From: Salinibacterium sp.
Lineage (GTDB): Bacteria; Actinomycetota; Actinomycetes; Actinomycetales; Microbacteriaceae
Reading direction: 5' to 3'
DNA length: 64,000 nucleotides
Assembly (NCBI GenBank): GCA_025351795.1
Contig: JANXVG010000072.1
Coordinates: 56,854 to 120,853, forward strand
In this document: positions 1 to 8,304 of the stretch, one piece after another
How the letters are laid out: each line of letters begins with the position of its first letter
Numbering within the stretch: position 1 is the stretch's first letter
Notes under the pieces: generated by a model
Database searches by the model: none
The model's input: only the letters and a program-made list of their open reading frames with translations
What the model was told of the DNA's origin: nothing
Program-made: the position numbers and the translations under genes

Positions 1-1
1 C

Positions 2-820
2 TTCTTGCACATGCTCGTGGGCGTGCTCGCGGCCGTCGTCGGAGGCGCGATTTGGGGTGGCCTCGTTGGTCTGTTGAAGGCGCGCACCGGTGCGCACGAG
101 GTGATCGTCACGATCATGCTCAACTATGTCGCCTACTATCTAGTGTCATTTCTCCTGCGCACTCCCGGCGCCCTGCAGGCGTCAGGGTCGAACAATCCGA
201 AGTCGCCCGCCGCTCTCGACACGGCGATCATGCCGAACCTATCTAACCTGCTGAGCGTGCTCTTCCCGGGCGCCCCGGTCGGCACGTTCCGGCTCAACTT
301 CAGTTTCGTCTTGGTAATTCTGGCAACGTTCCTTGTCTGGTACATTCTGACTCGATCGAGCCTCGGCTTTCGCTTCCGCGTCGTCGGGCAAAACCCGAAC
401 GCCGCGCGTGTGGCGGGCATCGACGTCAACCGAATGTACATTGTGGCTCTGGTGATTTCAGGGGGGCTCGTCGGTCTGGCTGGCGCTTCGCAAGTGCTCG
501 GAACGAATACGACGGGGTTCACTGCTGGCATCGACGGGGGGATCGGCTTTGACGCGATTACCGTTGCGCTCCTGGGGCGATCGCGGCCATGGGGAGTGTT
601 CTTCAGCGGTATTTTGTTCGGGGCGTTGAAAGCGGGCGGTTACACAATGCAGGCGTCGCAAGGAGTTCCTATCGAAATTATCTTGGTCGTGCAATCGGTG
701 ATCGTGCTGCTCATTGCGGCCCCGCCGCTCGTGCGGTCGATTTTTCGACTTCCAGCTCCGGGCTCGCCGGTGCGAGCTGCCCGACGACCCGGCCGTCTGA
801 CGGAAGTGGTGACCAAGTGA
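2..820 (+). CDS. BMP-type nucleoside ABC transporter permease 1 (5' truncated by window edge)
   Basis: Inner-membrane permease of an ABC importer that takes up nucleosides (PnrC/YufP family). The reading frame is open at the left edge, and about 270 residues are present against roughly 350-430 for the family, so the N-terminus lies outside the window. Several hydrophobic segments are visible. A typical cytoplasmic coupling motif is present (GQNPNAARVAGI, about 40% into the fragment) and is matched by GEHPTAADTVGI in the next gene. The stop codon overlaps the GTG start of the second permease (GTGA). Cytidine deaminase and thymidine phosphorylase follow, which supports nucleoside as the substrate. 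The ATPase and the BMP-type binding lipoprotein are expected just upstream, outside the window. Confidence 0.9.
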   Translation, partial: FLHMLVGVLAAVVGGAIWGGLVGLLKARTGAHEVIVTIMLNYVAYYLVSFLLRTPGALQASGSNNPKSPAALDTAIMPNLSNLLSVLFPGAPVGTFRLNFSFVLVILATFLVWYILTRSSLGFRFRVVGQNPNAARVAGIDVNRMYIVALVISGGLVGLAGASQVLGTNTTGFTAGIDGGIGFDAITVALLGRSRPWGVFFSGILFGALKAGGYTMQASQGVPIEIILVVQSVIVLLIAAPPLVRSIFRLPAPGSPVRAARRPGRLTEVVTK

Positions 821-2118
821 GCTCCACACTCTCGAGCCCTGCTCTTGCGGGAGCCACAACGTCGCCAGTGCACGAAAAGGTGATCGTACGGGATTGGAAG
901 TTCCCGGTTGCGCTCGATTTTTTTGCGCTGGTTGCGCTGATTATTGCGTTCGCTATCCCACGCGCAGGCGTAAGTGCCTTCCGGCTCTCGACCGACAGCG
1001 ACGTGCTAAAGCTTGCTCCCGTTATGATGCCGACCACCAGCACCGTGATCGTGGTGGCGATCCTGCTCACGGTGCTCGCGGTGCTGTCCCATTGGTTCGT
1101 GCTGCGAGGGAAAGTCGGGCGCACGCCGCTCTGGCTTACGGCGGTATTCGCCATCCTGGTCCTGTTTGCTTTTCTCACCTGGGCGGCATCGGGACACACA
1201 ATCCAGGTTCCCGGGCTTCTGATCGGTACCCTGACGCTGAGCGTGCCGCTCATCTTTGGCGCTCTCGGTGGCGTTATCTCCGAGCGAGTGGGTGTTGTTA
1301 ACGTGGCGATCGAAGGGCAATTGCTCTTCGGTGCGTTCTCCGCCGCGATCGTCGGTACGGTAACGCACTCGCCATTTGCCGGGCTGATTGCAGCAGTGAT
1401 AGCAGGCGTTCTCGTCTCGTTTGTGCTTGCCGCGTTCTCCATCAAGTACATCGTCGACCAAGTTATTGTCGGCGTCGTACTGAACGTACTCGTTACCGGC
1501 CTCACGAGTTTCTTCTACGCGAAGGTGCTCACGGTAGACGCCGCCACGCTCAATTCGCCGGAGCGCTTTGCTGCAATCGATATTCCGGTGCTCTCGCAGA
1601 TACCTCTCATCGGGCCCGTGCTGTTTCGGCAGACAATCATCGTCTACGTCATGTACATCGCGATCTTTGCGGTGTGGTTCGGTCTGTTCAAGACGCGCTG
1701 GGGGCTACGGGTACGCGCGGTCGGCGAACATCCGACGGCTGCCGATACGGTCGGTATCAACGTCAAGCGCACGCGATTCTGGACGGTCTCACTCGCGGGG
1801 GCAATCGCCGGCATCGGCGGCGCGTACTACACACTGGACGTCGTCGGGTCGTTCAACAAGGAGATGACGAACGGAGCAGGCTTCATCGCGCTTGCCGCGG
1901 TCATCTTCGGGCGCTGGGACCCGATTCGTGCGACGCTCGCGGGCCTCCTCTTCGGCTTCGCGACGAACCTGCAAAACGCACTCAGCATCATTGGTTCGCC
2001 GGTGCCGAGCGAGTTCATGTTGATGCTTCCGTACGTCGTGACGATCTTCGCGGTCGCCGGGCTCGTGGGCCGGGTTCGCGCACCAGCGGCATCCGGCAAG
2101 CCGTACATCAAGTCATGA
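817..2118 (+). CDS. BMP-type nucleoside ABC transporter permease 2
   Basis: Second permease (PnrD/YufQ family, 433 aa) of the nucleoside importer, forming a heterodimeric channel with the preceding gene. The GTG at 817 is chosen because it overlaps the upstream stop by 4 bp; the frame stays open further upstream, but that would overlap the first permease by more than 200 bp. The protein has an extra N-terminal membrane section, then the conserved permease core with GGVISERVGVVNVAIEGQ near residues 150-170 and the coupling motif RAVGEHPTAADTVGI near residue 305. The stop overlaps the next ATG (ATGA), so translation is probably coupled to cytidine deaminase. Confidence 0.92.
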   Translation: MSSTLSSPALAGATTSPVHEKVIVRDWKFPVALDFFALVALIIAFAIPRAGVSAFRLSTDSDVLKLAPVMMPTTSTVIVVAILLTVLAVLSHWFVLRGKVGRTPLWLTAVFAILVLFAFLTWAASGHTIQVPGLLIGTLTLSVPLIFGALGGVISERVGVVNVAIEGQLLFGAFSAAIVGTVTHSPFAGLIAAVIAGVLVSFVLAAFSIKYIVDQVIVGVVLNVLVTGLTSFFYAKVLTVDAATLNSPERFAAIDIPVLSQIPLIGPVLFRQTIIVYVMYIAIFAVWFGLFKTRWGLRVRAVGEHPTAADTVGINVKRTRFWTVSLAGAIAGIGGAYYTLDVVGSFNKEMTNGAGFIALAAVIFGRWDPIRATLAGLLFGFATNLQNALSIIGSPVPSEFMLMLPYVVTIFAVAGLVGRVRAPAASGKPYIKS

Positions 2119-2534
2119 CGATCCTGCCGTCAATGACCGCGACCGACTGGGACGAGCTGCGCGCGGTGGCGATCGCGGCCATGGGGCACGCCTATGTTCC
2201 GTACTCGAATTTTCCGGTCGGTGCCGCTGCAATCGTGGATGACGGCCGCGTGATCTCGGGCGCGAACGTCGAAAACGCGTCATTCGGTCTCACGCTGTGC
2301 GCCGAGTGCGCGCTCGTCTCGAGCCTGCACATGACGGGTGGCGGCAAGCTCGTCGCCTTCAGTTGCGTCGATGGGCAGGGCGCTGCGCTCATGCCGTGCG
2401 GTCGCTGTCGCCAGTTGCTCTACGAACATTCCGCCGAAGGAATGTTGTTGGATACCGTCTCGGGCATCCGCACGATCGACGAAGTGCTTCCCAATGCCTT
2501 CGGGCCACGCACCCTCGAGGAGTACCGCTCATGA
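2115..2534 (+). CDS. cdd: Cytidine deaminase
   Basis: Cytosolic zinc enzyme that deaminates cytidine and deoxycytidine to uridine and deoxyuridine; 139 aa, the size of the homotetrameric class. Zinc ligands and the catalytic glutamate are visible in the CAE of ENASFGLTLCAE and in PCGRCRQ. The substrate-binding FPVGAA and GANVENAS motifs are intact. The ATG at 2115 overlaps the permease stop by 4 bp, and its own stop overlaps the thymidine phosphorylase ATG by 4 bp. The deaminated pyrimidine nucleoside would feed directly into the next enzyme. Confidence 0.95.
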   Translation: MTILPSMTATDWDELRAVAIAAMGHAYVPYSNFPVGAAAIVDDGRVISGANVENASFGLTLCAECALVSSLHMTGGGKLVAFSCVDGQGAALMPCGRCRQLLYEHSAEGMLLDTVSGIRTIDEVLPNAFGPRTLEEYRS

Positions 2535-3829
2535 GCGTCGTCGAACCATTCGACGTCGTAGACCTCATCCGTAGCAAGCGTGATGGCGGCGCGCTCGACT
2601 CACCCGAGATCGCCTGGCTTATCGATGCATATACCCGCGGATACGTGGCCGAGGAACAGATGGCCGCGATGGCGATGGCCATTTTCCTCAACGGCATGAC
2701 GCGCAGTGAGATCCGTGACCTGACGATGGCGATGATTGCCAGCGGCGACACGATGAATTTCGACACCCTCGGCAAGCGCACGACCGACAAACACTCCACC
2801 GGTGGCGTCGGCGACAAGATCACCCTGCCGCTCACCCCGCTCGTGGCGTCGTTTGGAGTTGCGGTGCCGCAGCTGTCTGGTCGCGGCCTCGGGCACACCG
2901 GAGGCACGCTCGATAAGTTGGAAAGTATTGCGGGGTGGCGAGCATCGATCAGCCCAGCCGAGATGCGTGCTCAGCTGGCAGACGTCGGCGCCGTTGTGTG
3001 TGCTGCAGGCTCGGGCCTTGCGCCAGCAGACGGCAAGCTCTACGCGCTCCGTGACATAACGGGTACGGTCGAGGCAATACCGCTCATCGCGAGCTCGATC
3101 ATGAGCAAGAAGATTGCGGAGGGGACATCCGCTCTCGTGCTCGACGTGAAGTTCGGGTCTGGAGCGTTTCTACAAGATATTGAGCGCAGCCGCGAATTGG
3201 CCAGCACCATGGTGGCGCTCGGCACCGATGCCGGCGTCGCGACAACGGCGTTCCTCACCAATATGAATGTTCCGCTCGGCCGCGCGATCGGCAACGCGAA
3301 CGAGGTTCGTGAATCGTTGGAGGTGCTTGCCGGCGGTGGTCCCACCGATGTCGTTGAGCTTACGGTCACGTTTGCCCGGGAGATGCTGGCGCTCGTCGGC
3401 CAGACCGATGTCGATGTGGCCCCGGCGCTGCAGGATGGTCGCGCCATGGACACCTGGCGGCGCATGATCGCCGCCCAGGGCGGAGACCCCGATGCTGCGC
3501 TACCCGTCCCGCGTGAAACCTCGACGGTGACCGCGGACCGCGACGGGGTAGTGGTCGAGCAACGTGCACTGCCGTTTGGTATTGCGGCGTGGCGCCTTGG
3601 CGCCGGTCGAGCTCGCAAGCAAGACCCGGTCGCTCATGCCGCTGGCATCGACCTGCATGCCAAGCCCGGTGATATCGTGACGAAGGGGCAGCCCCTGTTC
3701 ACGCTCAACACGGATGAGCCCGAGCGTTTTGCACGCGCACTTGAGGCGCTCGATGGGGCCTATCGAATCGGTGCGCACGGCGACGCGGTTATCGACGGCG
3801 GCCCGCTCGTGGCGGGGCGCATCGACTAG
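2531..3829 (+). CDS. deoA: Thymidine phosphorylase
   Basis: Pyrimidine nucleoside phosphorylase, splitting thymidine or deoxyuridine (possibly also uridine) with phosphate into base and (deoxy)ribose-1-phosphate. The 432-aa length fits the family. Diagnostic motifs are KHSTGGVGDK (phosphate loop, about residue 83), SGRGLGHTGGTLDKLES (about residue 117) and DVKFGSGAF (about residue 204). The C-terminal alpha/beta domain shows the usual HAAGIDLHAKPGD. It is translationally coupled to cdd. The stop TAG shares a CTAG palindrome with the stop of the convergent nucleoside hydrolase, leaving no room for a separate terminator. The sugar phosphate product would suit the mutase encoded at 8.6-10.2 kb. 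Confidence 0.95.
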   Translation: MSVVEPFDVVDLIRSKRDGGALDSPEIAWLIDAYTRGYVAEEQMAAMAMAIFLNGMTRSEIRDLTMAMIASGDTMNFDTLGKRTTDKHSTGGVGDKITLPLTPLVASFGVAVPQLSGRGLGHTGGTLDKLESIAGWRASISPAEMRAQLADVGAVVCAAGSGLAPADGKLYALRDITGTVEAIPLIASSIMSKKIAEGTSALVLDVKFGSGAFLQDIERSRELASTMVALGTDAGVATTAFLTNMNVPLGRAIGNANEVRESLEVLAGGGPTDVVELTVTFAREMLALVGQTDVDVAPALQDGRAMDTWRRMIAAQGGDPDAALPVPRETSTVTADRDGVVVEQRALPFGIAAWRLGAGRARKQDPVAHAAGIDLHAKPGDIVTKGQPLFTLNTDEPERFARALEALDGAYRIGAHGDAVIDGGPLVAGRID

Positions 3830-4773
3830 AGCTCCGGGTCACCGATTCTCTCGAGCGCATCTACCACGAGTGCCCAGAACTTCTCGTGATCGAGGTTCAG
3901 TGCGACCTGTGTGGTGCACTGCGCTGGAGCGGGTGCGCGAAAGTCGGCGACCGTCATACCGAGGGTAAGCGTGCCGGTGAGTTCGACATCCAGCGGCACC
4001 TTCACCACCTTCATCACGCTCGGGTCGATCACGTAGGCGACGGCGCACGGGTCGTGCACAGGCGGGTGATCGAAGCCCTGCTGGTCTTTGTAGGTGTGGG
4101 CGAAAAACTCGAGCAACTCGCCGACGAAGCGTGCTGGACCAGTACCCACGGCGGCGATCGCGGCCGCGACATCCGGAGTTGCAAGCGCCTGGTGGGTCAC
4201 GTCGAGGCCGACCATGGTGAGCGGCCACGTCTCGTTGAATACGATATGGGCGGACTCAGGGTCGATCACGATATTGAACTCACTGGTGGCGCTCCAGTTT
4301 CCCACGTGAACGCCTCCACCCATGAGCACGACCTCTTTGACGCGTGCGGCAATACGCGGTTCTTTGCGCACGGCGAGCGCGATATTCGTGAGGGCGCCGG
4401 TGGGCACCAGAGTGATGGTGCCGGGTTCGTTCTGCATAATCGTGTCGATGATGAGGTCGACGGCGTGCCTCGGGTCGAGTTCAATTGTTGGTTCGGGTAG
4501 AACCGGTCCATCGAGCCCACTCTCGCCGTGGATACTCGCGGCCACCTCGACCTCGCGCACGAGCGGACGGTGGGCCCCTCTCGCGAAGGGCACGCCGGTG
4601 ATGCCGGCGACTCGTGCGACGGCGAGCGCGTTGCGTGTGACCTTCTCAATTGTCTGGTTGCCCATCACGGTCGTCACGGCAACGAGGTCGATGGCTGGGC
4701 TTCCGTATGCCAGCAGCATGGCGACAGCATCGTCATGGCCGGGGTCGCAGTCGAGGATGATCTTCGTGGGCAC
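3826..4773 (-). CDS. Inosine/uridine-preferring nucleoside hydrolase
   Basis: Hydrolyses the N-glycosidic bond of (probably ribo)nucleosides to free base and ribose. The 315-aa protein has the signature DCDPGHDDA within the first 15 residues, which binds the catalytic calcium. Further family motifs are VTTVMGNQ, LVPTGALTNIA, VLMGGG and EFNIVIDPESAH. The GTG at 4773 is chosen because VPTKIILDCDPGHDDA begins there; upstream codons in frame read through an AT-rich promoter-like region. The ribosome site is weak. It is transcribed away from the SAHH-like gene across a 48-bp gap, so the two are probably regulated together. Base specificity cannot be read from sequence. Confidence 0.92.
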   Translation of the reverse strand: MPTKIILDCDPGHDDAVAMLLAYGSPAIDLVAVTTVMGNQTIEKVTRNALAVARVAGITGVPFARGAHRPLVREVEVAASIHGESGLDGPVLPEPTIELDPRHAVDLIIDTIMQNEPGTITLVPTGALTNIALAVRKEPRIAARVKEVVLMGGGVHVGNWSATSEFNIVIDPESAHIVFNETWPLTMVGLDVTHQALATPDVAAAIAAVGTGPARFVGELLEFFAHTYKDQQGFDHPPVHDPCAVAYVIDPSVMKVVKVPLDVELTGTLTLGMTVADFRAPAPAQCTTQVALNLDHEKFWALVVDALERIGDPEL

Positions 4774-4821
4774 AAAAAAATCATATATGAAAGTGACCCT
4801 CGCATATGAAATACTTCGGAG
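4774..4821. promoter_or_regulatory. Divergent promoter/operator between nucleoside hydrolase and SAHH-like gene
   Basis: This 48-bp gap is strikingly AT-rich against its surroundings. It contains a 7-bp A tract (4774-4780), the palindrome TCATATATGA (4781-4790) and an exact direct repeat ATATGAAA at 4785-4792 and 4804-4811, 19 bp apart (about two helical turns). It must hold the promoters of both flanking genes. The direct repeat is a plausible operator for the IclR-type regulator encoded at 5994, but that link is inference. Confidence 0.55.
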
Positions 4822-5991
4822 ATGGATGACCTTGTCACGCGTGGTACCGCTCGTACCGAATGGATCCGCTCGCGCATGCCTCTCCTGAGAGCTGCGCGCG
4901 CCGAATTCGCTGTCAGTGGGCCATTCGTCGGTCGGCGTATTGGCATGTCGCTGCACATCGAGCCGAAGACCGCTGTGCTCCTTGAGGTTCTCGCCGCCGG
5001 TGGTGCCGAAATCGTCGCGACCGGCAACCATGGCTCCACGCAGGATGACATCGTTGCCTTCCTGCGATCGCAGGGCATGACAGTGTTCGGGTCGCGCGAT
5101 GACACGCTCGACATGCACTACGCAAACGTTGCGAGCGTGCTCGAGGCCGCCCCCGACATCCTGCTCGACAACGGCGGCGATCTCGTCGCGGGCGTGATCG
5201 CGAGCGGAGCGTCCGTGATTGGCGGCACCGAAGAGACCACATCGGGCGGTAACCGCTTGCGCGGAGAACTGGCCGGTCGCGTTCCGTTCCCGGTGATCGT
5301 GATCAACGACAGCATGCTCAAGGCGATCGGCGAGAATCGTCATGCCGTGGGGCAGTCGGTGGTCGAAAGCATCATGCGCATCACCAACCTCATGATTCCA
5401 GGCCGCCGCTTTGTGGTTGCCGGGTATGGCTGGTGCGGCCGCGGGATCGCGCAATACCTTCGCGCGTTCGGCGGCAAAGTAGCCGTTGCCGAGATCGATG
5501 AGCTGAAGGCATTCGAGGCCGCGATGGACGGATACCGTGTCGATGATATCGGCAACCTCGCCGAGTGGGGCGAGGTATTTATCACGGCGACGGGACAGCC
5601 TGACGTCCTAACCTCGACCGTGTTCGACCGGTTGCAGAATGGGGCGGTTCTCGCGAATGCTGGCCATTTCCCCTGGGAGATCGATGTCGCGGCGCTTAAA
5701 GCGACGGCGACGGGCGTGGCTCAGCTTGATAGCGCTATCGAACGCATCGATCTAGCAGACGGTCGCCAGCTGATCCTCCTCGCCGGGGGTCGCATGATGA
5801 ACCTCGCCGGGCGTGAACCGAAGGGCAACTCGCTTGAGTCGATGGACCTGGGGTTTCTGCTGCAGTCGCTGTCGCTCGAACGCATCGCCACCTCGTTCGC
5901 GAGTTTGCCGCCCGGTGCCCAATCGGTCCCGGATGACATCGACCGCGAGATCGCGCGTCGAATGGTGCGCGCGATGGCCGCGCACCGCTAA
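4822..5991 (+). CDS. S-adenosylhomocysteine hydrolase family protein, divergent short type
   Basis: NAD-dependent SAHH-superfamily enzyme of 389 aa, the short (archaeal-like) length without the insertion of the usual ~480-aa bacterial AhcY. Recognisable motifs are SLHIEPKTA (45), STQDD (72-76), GGTEETTSG (134-142), NDSMLK (162-167, catalytic lysine), the Rossmann GYGWCGRG (201-208) and NAGHF (279-283). Several canonical active-site positions differ. The Asp-Asn after the lysine reads Glu-Asn (171-172). The GHP near the C-terminus reads GNS (335-337), losing the histidine, and the following FxNQ reads FLLQ. These changes, and its place between a nucleoside hydrolase and an IclR/adenosine deaminase pair, suggest a substrate other than SAH, or a catabolic role. 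The start is the first ATG after the promoter gap; it lacks a spaced ribosome site. Confidence 0.8.
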   Translation: MDDLVTRGTARTEWIRSRMPLLRAARAEFAVSGPFVGRRIGMSLHIEPKTAVLLEVLAAGGAEIVATGNHGSTQDDIVAFLRSQGMTVFGSRDDTLDMHYANVASVLEAAPDILLDNGGDLVAGVIASGASVIGGTEETTSGGNRLRGELAGRVPFPVIVINDSMLKAIGENRHAVGQSVVESIMRITNLMIPGRRFVVAGYGWCGRGIAQYLRAFGGKVAVAEIDELKAFEAAMDGYRVDDIGNLAEWGEVFITATGQPDVLTSTVFDRLQNGAVLANAGHFPWEIDVAALKATATGVAQLDSAIERIDLADGRQLILLAGGRMMNLAGREPKGNSLESMDLGFLLQSLSLERIATSFASLPPGAQSVPDDIDREIARRMVRAMAAHR

Positions 5992-5993
5992 GC

Positions 5994-6710
5994 ATGACTG
6001 AACCAACCCCTGACTACTCGGTTCCTGCGCTCGATAAAGCACTCGATATTCTTGAGCTACTGGCGTCAGAGGCGGGCGGGCTCTCGCAGCTCGAGGTCGC
6101 TGATGCCGTTGGCCGCAGTACGAGCCAAATCTTCCGGGTGCTGGCCACCCTGGAGCGACGCGGCTACCTCTACCGAGATCGGCAGTCTGGGTTGTACTCG
6201 CTGTCGACCGCGATGTTCGACCTCGCGCATCGGCATCCGCCGCTCCGTGGGCTCGTGCAACTCGCCTTGGGGCCTATGCGCGATCTATCGGCGATCATCG
6301 CGCAATCGTGCAATTTGAGTGTCCTCGATGCTGACCGGGTGCGGGTAGTCGCGCAGGTCGAGTCGCCCGCCGACTTCGGCTATCGGGTTCGAGTAGGAGC
6401 GACCTTTTCGGTCGAGACGACAGCGACCGGCGCGGTGCTCGCAAGTGGTGCGGCGAGTGACGTGCGCCAGTGGGCCAGCGTGTCGTCGCCCGCGGGGCTC
6501 TCCGCTGCTGGCTATCTGTCGAGAGCTGACCCGATGCAGCCCGGCATCACGGACGTCGTCGTGCCGATCGTGGGTCGAGCTGGCACGACCGCCGCCGCTC
6601 TCACCGTGCCCTACATTGCCACGACCGTCAGCGCAGTCGACCTGAATAGTGTGATTGCGGCGGCAGTAGCAACCGGTCAGGTGATTTCTGAACGATTGCA
6701 GGGAACCTGA
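5994..6710 (+). CDS. IclR-family transcriptional regulator
   Basis: 238-aa regulator with an N-terminal winged helix-turn-helix (residues about 8-70: ALDKALDILELL, then SQLEVADAVGRSTSQIFRVLATLERRG in the recognition region) and a C-terminal IclR effector domain (about 80-235). It starts 2 bp after the SAHH-like gene, so the two are one transcript. Local context suggests it senses a nucleoside-derived metabolite and controls the divergent hydrolase/SAHH-like promoter at 4774-4821, and perhaps add downstream. The effector domain is shorter in conserved polar residues than in glyoxylate- or aromatic-type IclR proteins, so the ligand is unknown. Confidence 0.9.
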   Translation: MTEPTPDYSVPALDKALDILELLASEAGGLSQLEVADAVGRSTSQIFRVLATLERRGYLYRDRQSGLYSLSTAMFDLAHRHPPLRGLVQLALGPMRDLSAIIAQSCNLSVLDADRVRVVAQVESPADFGYRVRVGATFSVETTATGAVLASGAASDVRQWASVSSPAGLSAAGYLSRADPMQPGITDVVVPIVGRAGTTAAALTVPYIATTVSAVDLNSVIAAAVATGQVISERLQGT

Positions 6711-6724
6711 GCATCAGCGACCGA

Positions 6725-6736
6725 TAGATTTGTCGC
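6725..6736 (+). promoter_or_regulatory. -10 element of add, probably leaderless
   Basis: TAGATT at 6725-6730 lies 6 nt before the ATG of add at 6737, leaving no room for a leader or ribosome site. The same TAnnnT-plus-6-nt geometry recurs at several operon heads in this window. Assigned by pattern only. Confidence 0.5.
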
Positions 6737-7858
6737 ATGAATACCCCCCAGGACGACTACCTCATGCCCGACGGCGGCGCGAGCATTACTGCCCTTCCCA
6801 AAATTTCGCTGCACGATCACCTTGATGGTGGCCTGCGCCCCCAGACGATTATTGAGCTTGCCGACGAAATCGGTCTGCAGATTCCGGCAACGGATGCCGC
6901 TGCTCTCGGTGACTGGTTTGCCGACAAGTCAGACAGCGGCTCTCTCGTCGAATATCTCAAAACTTTCGATGTGACCATCGCCGTCATGCAGACCGAGGCC
7001 GGACTCGCCAGAGTAGCTCGCGAATTCGTGCTCGACCTTGCTGCTGACGGCGTGATCTACGGCGAGATTCGCTGGGCCCCCGAGCAGCACCTCACTCGTG
7101 GGCTCACGCTCGACCAAGTGGTCGAGGCGGTGCAGGCAGGTCTCGAGCAGGGAATCGACGATGTGCGCGATGCTGGTTCTGGCATCCGCGTCGGGCAGTT
7201 GGTGAGTGCCATGCGCCACGCCGACCGCGGACTCGAGATTGCCGAGCTGGCGGTTCGGCATCGCGACAACGGCGTTGTCGGGTTTGACATCGCGGGAGCC
7301 GAAGCCGGGTTTCCGGCGGGTAAACTGCGCGATGCTTTCGACTTCCTAGCGCAGAACTTCTTCCCTGCCACCGTGCACGCGGGCGAAGCGGACGGCCTCG
7401 AGAGCATCCGCGGCGCGCTCTTCGATGGGCGCGCGCTGCGCCTCGGCCACGGAGTGCGCATCGCCGAAGACATCTCCACGGCGCGCGAGGACGACGAGAA
7501 CACCTATATGACGATCGGGCCCGTTGCACAATGGGTGAAGGATCGCGAGATCGCTCTTGAGCTTTCGCCGAGTTCGAACCTGCAGACCGGTGCAATCGCT
7601 CAGTGGGGTGACGAGCTCATTGACCATCCGTTCGACCTGCTCTACCAACTTGGCTTCCACGTGACCGTCAACACAGACAACCGTCTGATGAGTCGCACGA
7701 CTCTTAGTCGCGAACTCGCGCTGTTGGCAGACGCCTTCGATTACGAAGTCGCCGACCTCGAGGTTTTCCAACTCAATGCGGCAGCGTCAGCCTTCCTTCC
7801 GCTCGAAGACCGGGAAGATCTCGCCGAGCAGCTCATCGCGGGGTTCGAGCAAGCCTGA
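6737..7858 (+). CDS. add: Adenosine deaminase
   Basis: Converts adenosine and deoxyadenosine to inosine and deoxyinosine in the cytosol, supplying purine nucleoside phosphorylase (11.0 kb) or the nucleoside hydrolase (4.7 kb). 373 aa. Zinc and catalytic residues are visible: HDHLDGG (27-33), TVHAGEADG (about 213, His plus catalytic Glu), RLGHGV (about 236) and NTDNR (about 314), where most homologues have a second aspartate instead of Asn. The actinobacterial form commonly carries that Asn as far as I recall. The stop and the next start share TGATG, giving coupled translation with the PTS EIIA gene. Confidence 0.95.
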   Translation: MNTPQDDYLMPDGGASITALPKISLHDHLDGGLRPQTIIELADEIGLQIPATDAAALGDWFADKSDSGSLVEYLKTFDVTIAVMQTEAGLARVAREFVLDLAADGVIYGEIRWAPEQHLTRGLTLDQVVEAVQAGLEQGIDDVRDAGSGIRVGQLVSAMRHADRGLEIAELAVRHRDNGVVGFDIAGAEAGFPAGKLRDAFDFLAQNFFPATVHAGEADGLESIRGALFDGRALRLGHGVRIAEDISTAREDDENTYMTIGPVAQWVKDREIALELSPSSNLQTGAIAQWGDELIDHPFDLLYQLGFHVTVNTDNRLMSRTTLSRELALLADAFDYEVADLEVFQLNAAASAFLPLEDREDLAEQLIAGFEQA

Positions 7859-8304
7859 TGCCGCTGCCTCCTCTGCCTGCCACCGCGATCATTCTCGGTG
7901 CGCACGCGCACGACTGGTGTACTGCCGTCCGTTTGGTCGGAATGGCCTTGGTCGCGTCTGGTGCTGCGAAACCCGGGTATGCAGACGAGATGATTCGCAT
8001 GATCGAGGAACACGGTCCGTACGTTGTGATCGCTCCGGGGCTGGCTCTCGCACACGCTCGTCCCGGCCCAGACGTTCTGGCAGACGGAATCGCTGTCGCG
8101 ACGCTCGCGACGCCGGTTGCGTTTGGGCATCCGCACAACGATCCGGTGAGTGTCGTGCTCGGCCTGGCTATCGCGGATGCATCGAATCACCTCGCTACCG
8201 TGGCGGCGATCGCCAACCTGTTCAATGACTCGCGTGCGATCGAGGAGCTTCGGGCAGCGACGAGTGTCGCCGAAGTGCAGAAAATCATGGGGGCGGCGGC
8301 GTGA
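7858..8304 (+). CDS. PTS EIIA component, mannitol/fructose/ascorbate (EIIA-2) type
   Basis: 148-aa soluble phosphocarrier of the EIIA-2 fold, closest in motif to the ascorbate-type UlaC branch. The phospho-accepting histidine is H66 in APGLALAHARP, and the second active-site histidine is probably in the FGHPHNDPV motif near residue 98. It would accept phosphate from HPr and pass it to the EIIB encoded next. It is coupled to add by a 1-bp overlap and to EIIB by a 4-bp overlap. No EIIC permease, HPr or EI gene is present in the window. Its place inside a nucleoside operon is unusual for a sugar PTS and leaves a regulatory role open. Confidence 0.88.
   Translation: MPLPPLPATAIILGAHAHDWCTAVRLVGMALVASGAAKPGYADEMIRMIEEHGPYVVIAPGLALAHARPGPDVLADGIAVATLATPVAFGHPHNDPVSVVLGLAIADASNHLATVAAIANLFNDSRAIEELRAATSVAEVQKIMGAAA

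Noticed and set aside
711..1505. Long minus-strand open frame (264 codons)
   Set aside because: It is antisense to the second nucleoside permease, whose motifs and overlaps are clear; the translation is Thr/Ser/Arg-rich with no motif.
4774..5454. N-terminal extension of the nucleoside hydrolase frame
   Set aside because: Antisense to the SAHH-like gene; the catalytic DCDPGHDD motif begins right after GTG 4773.
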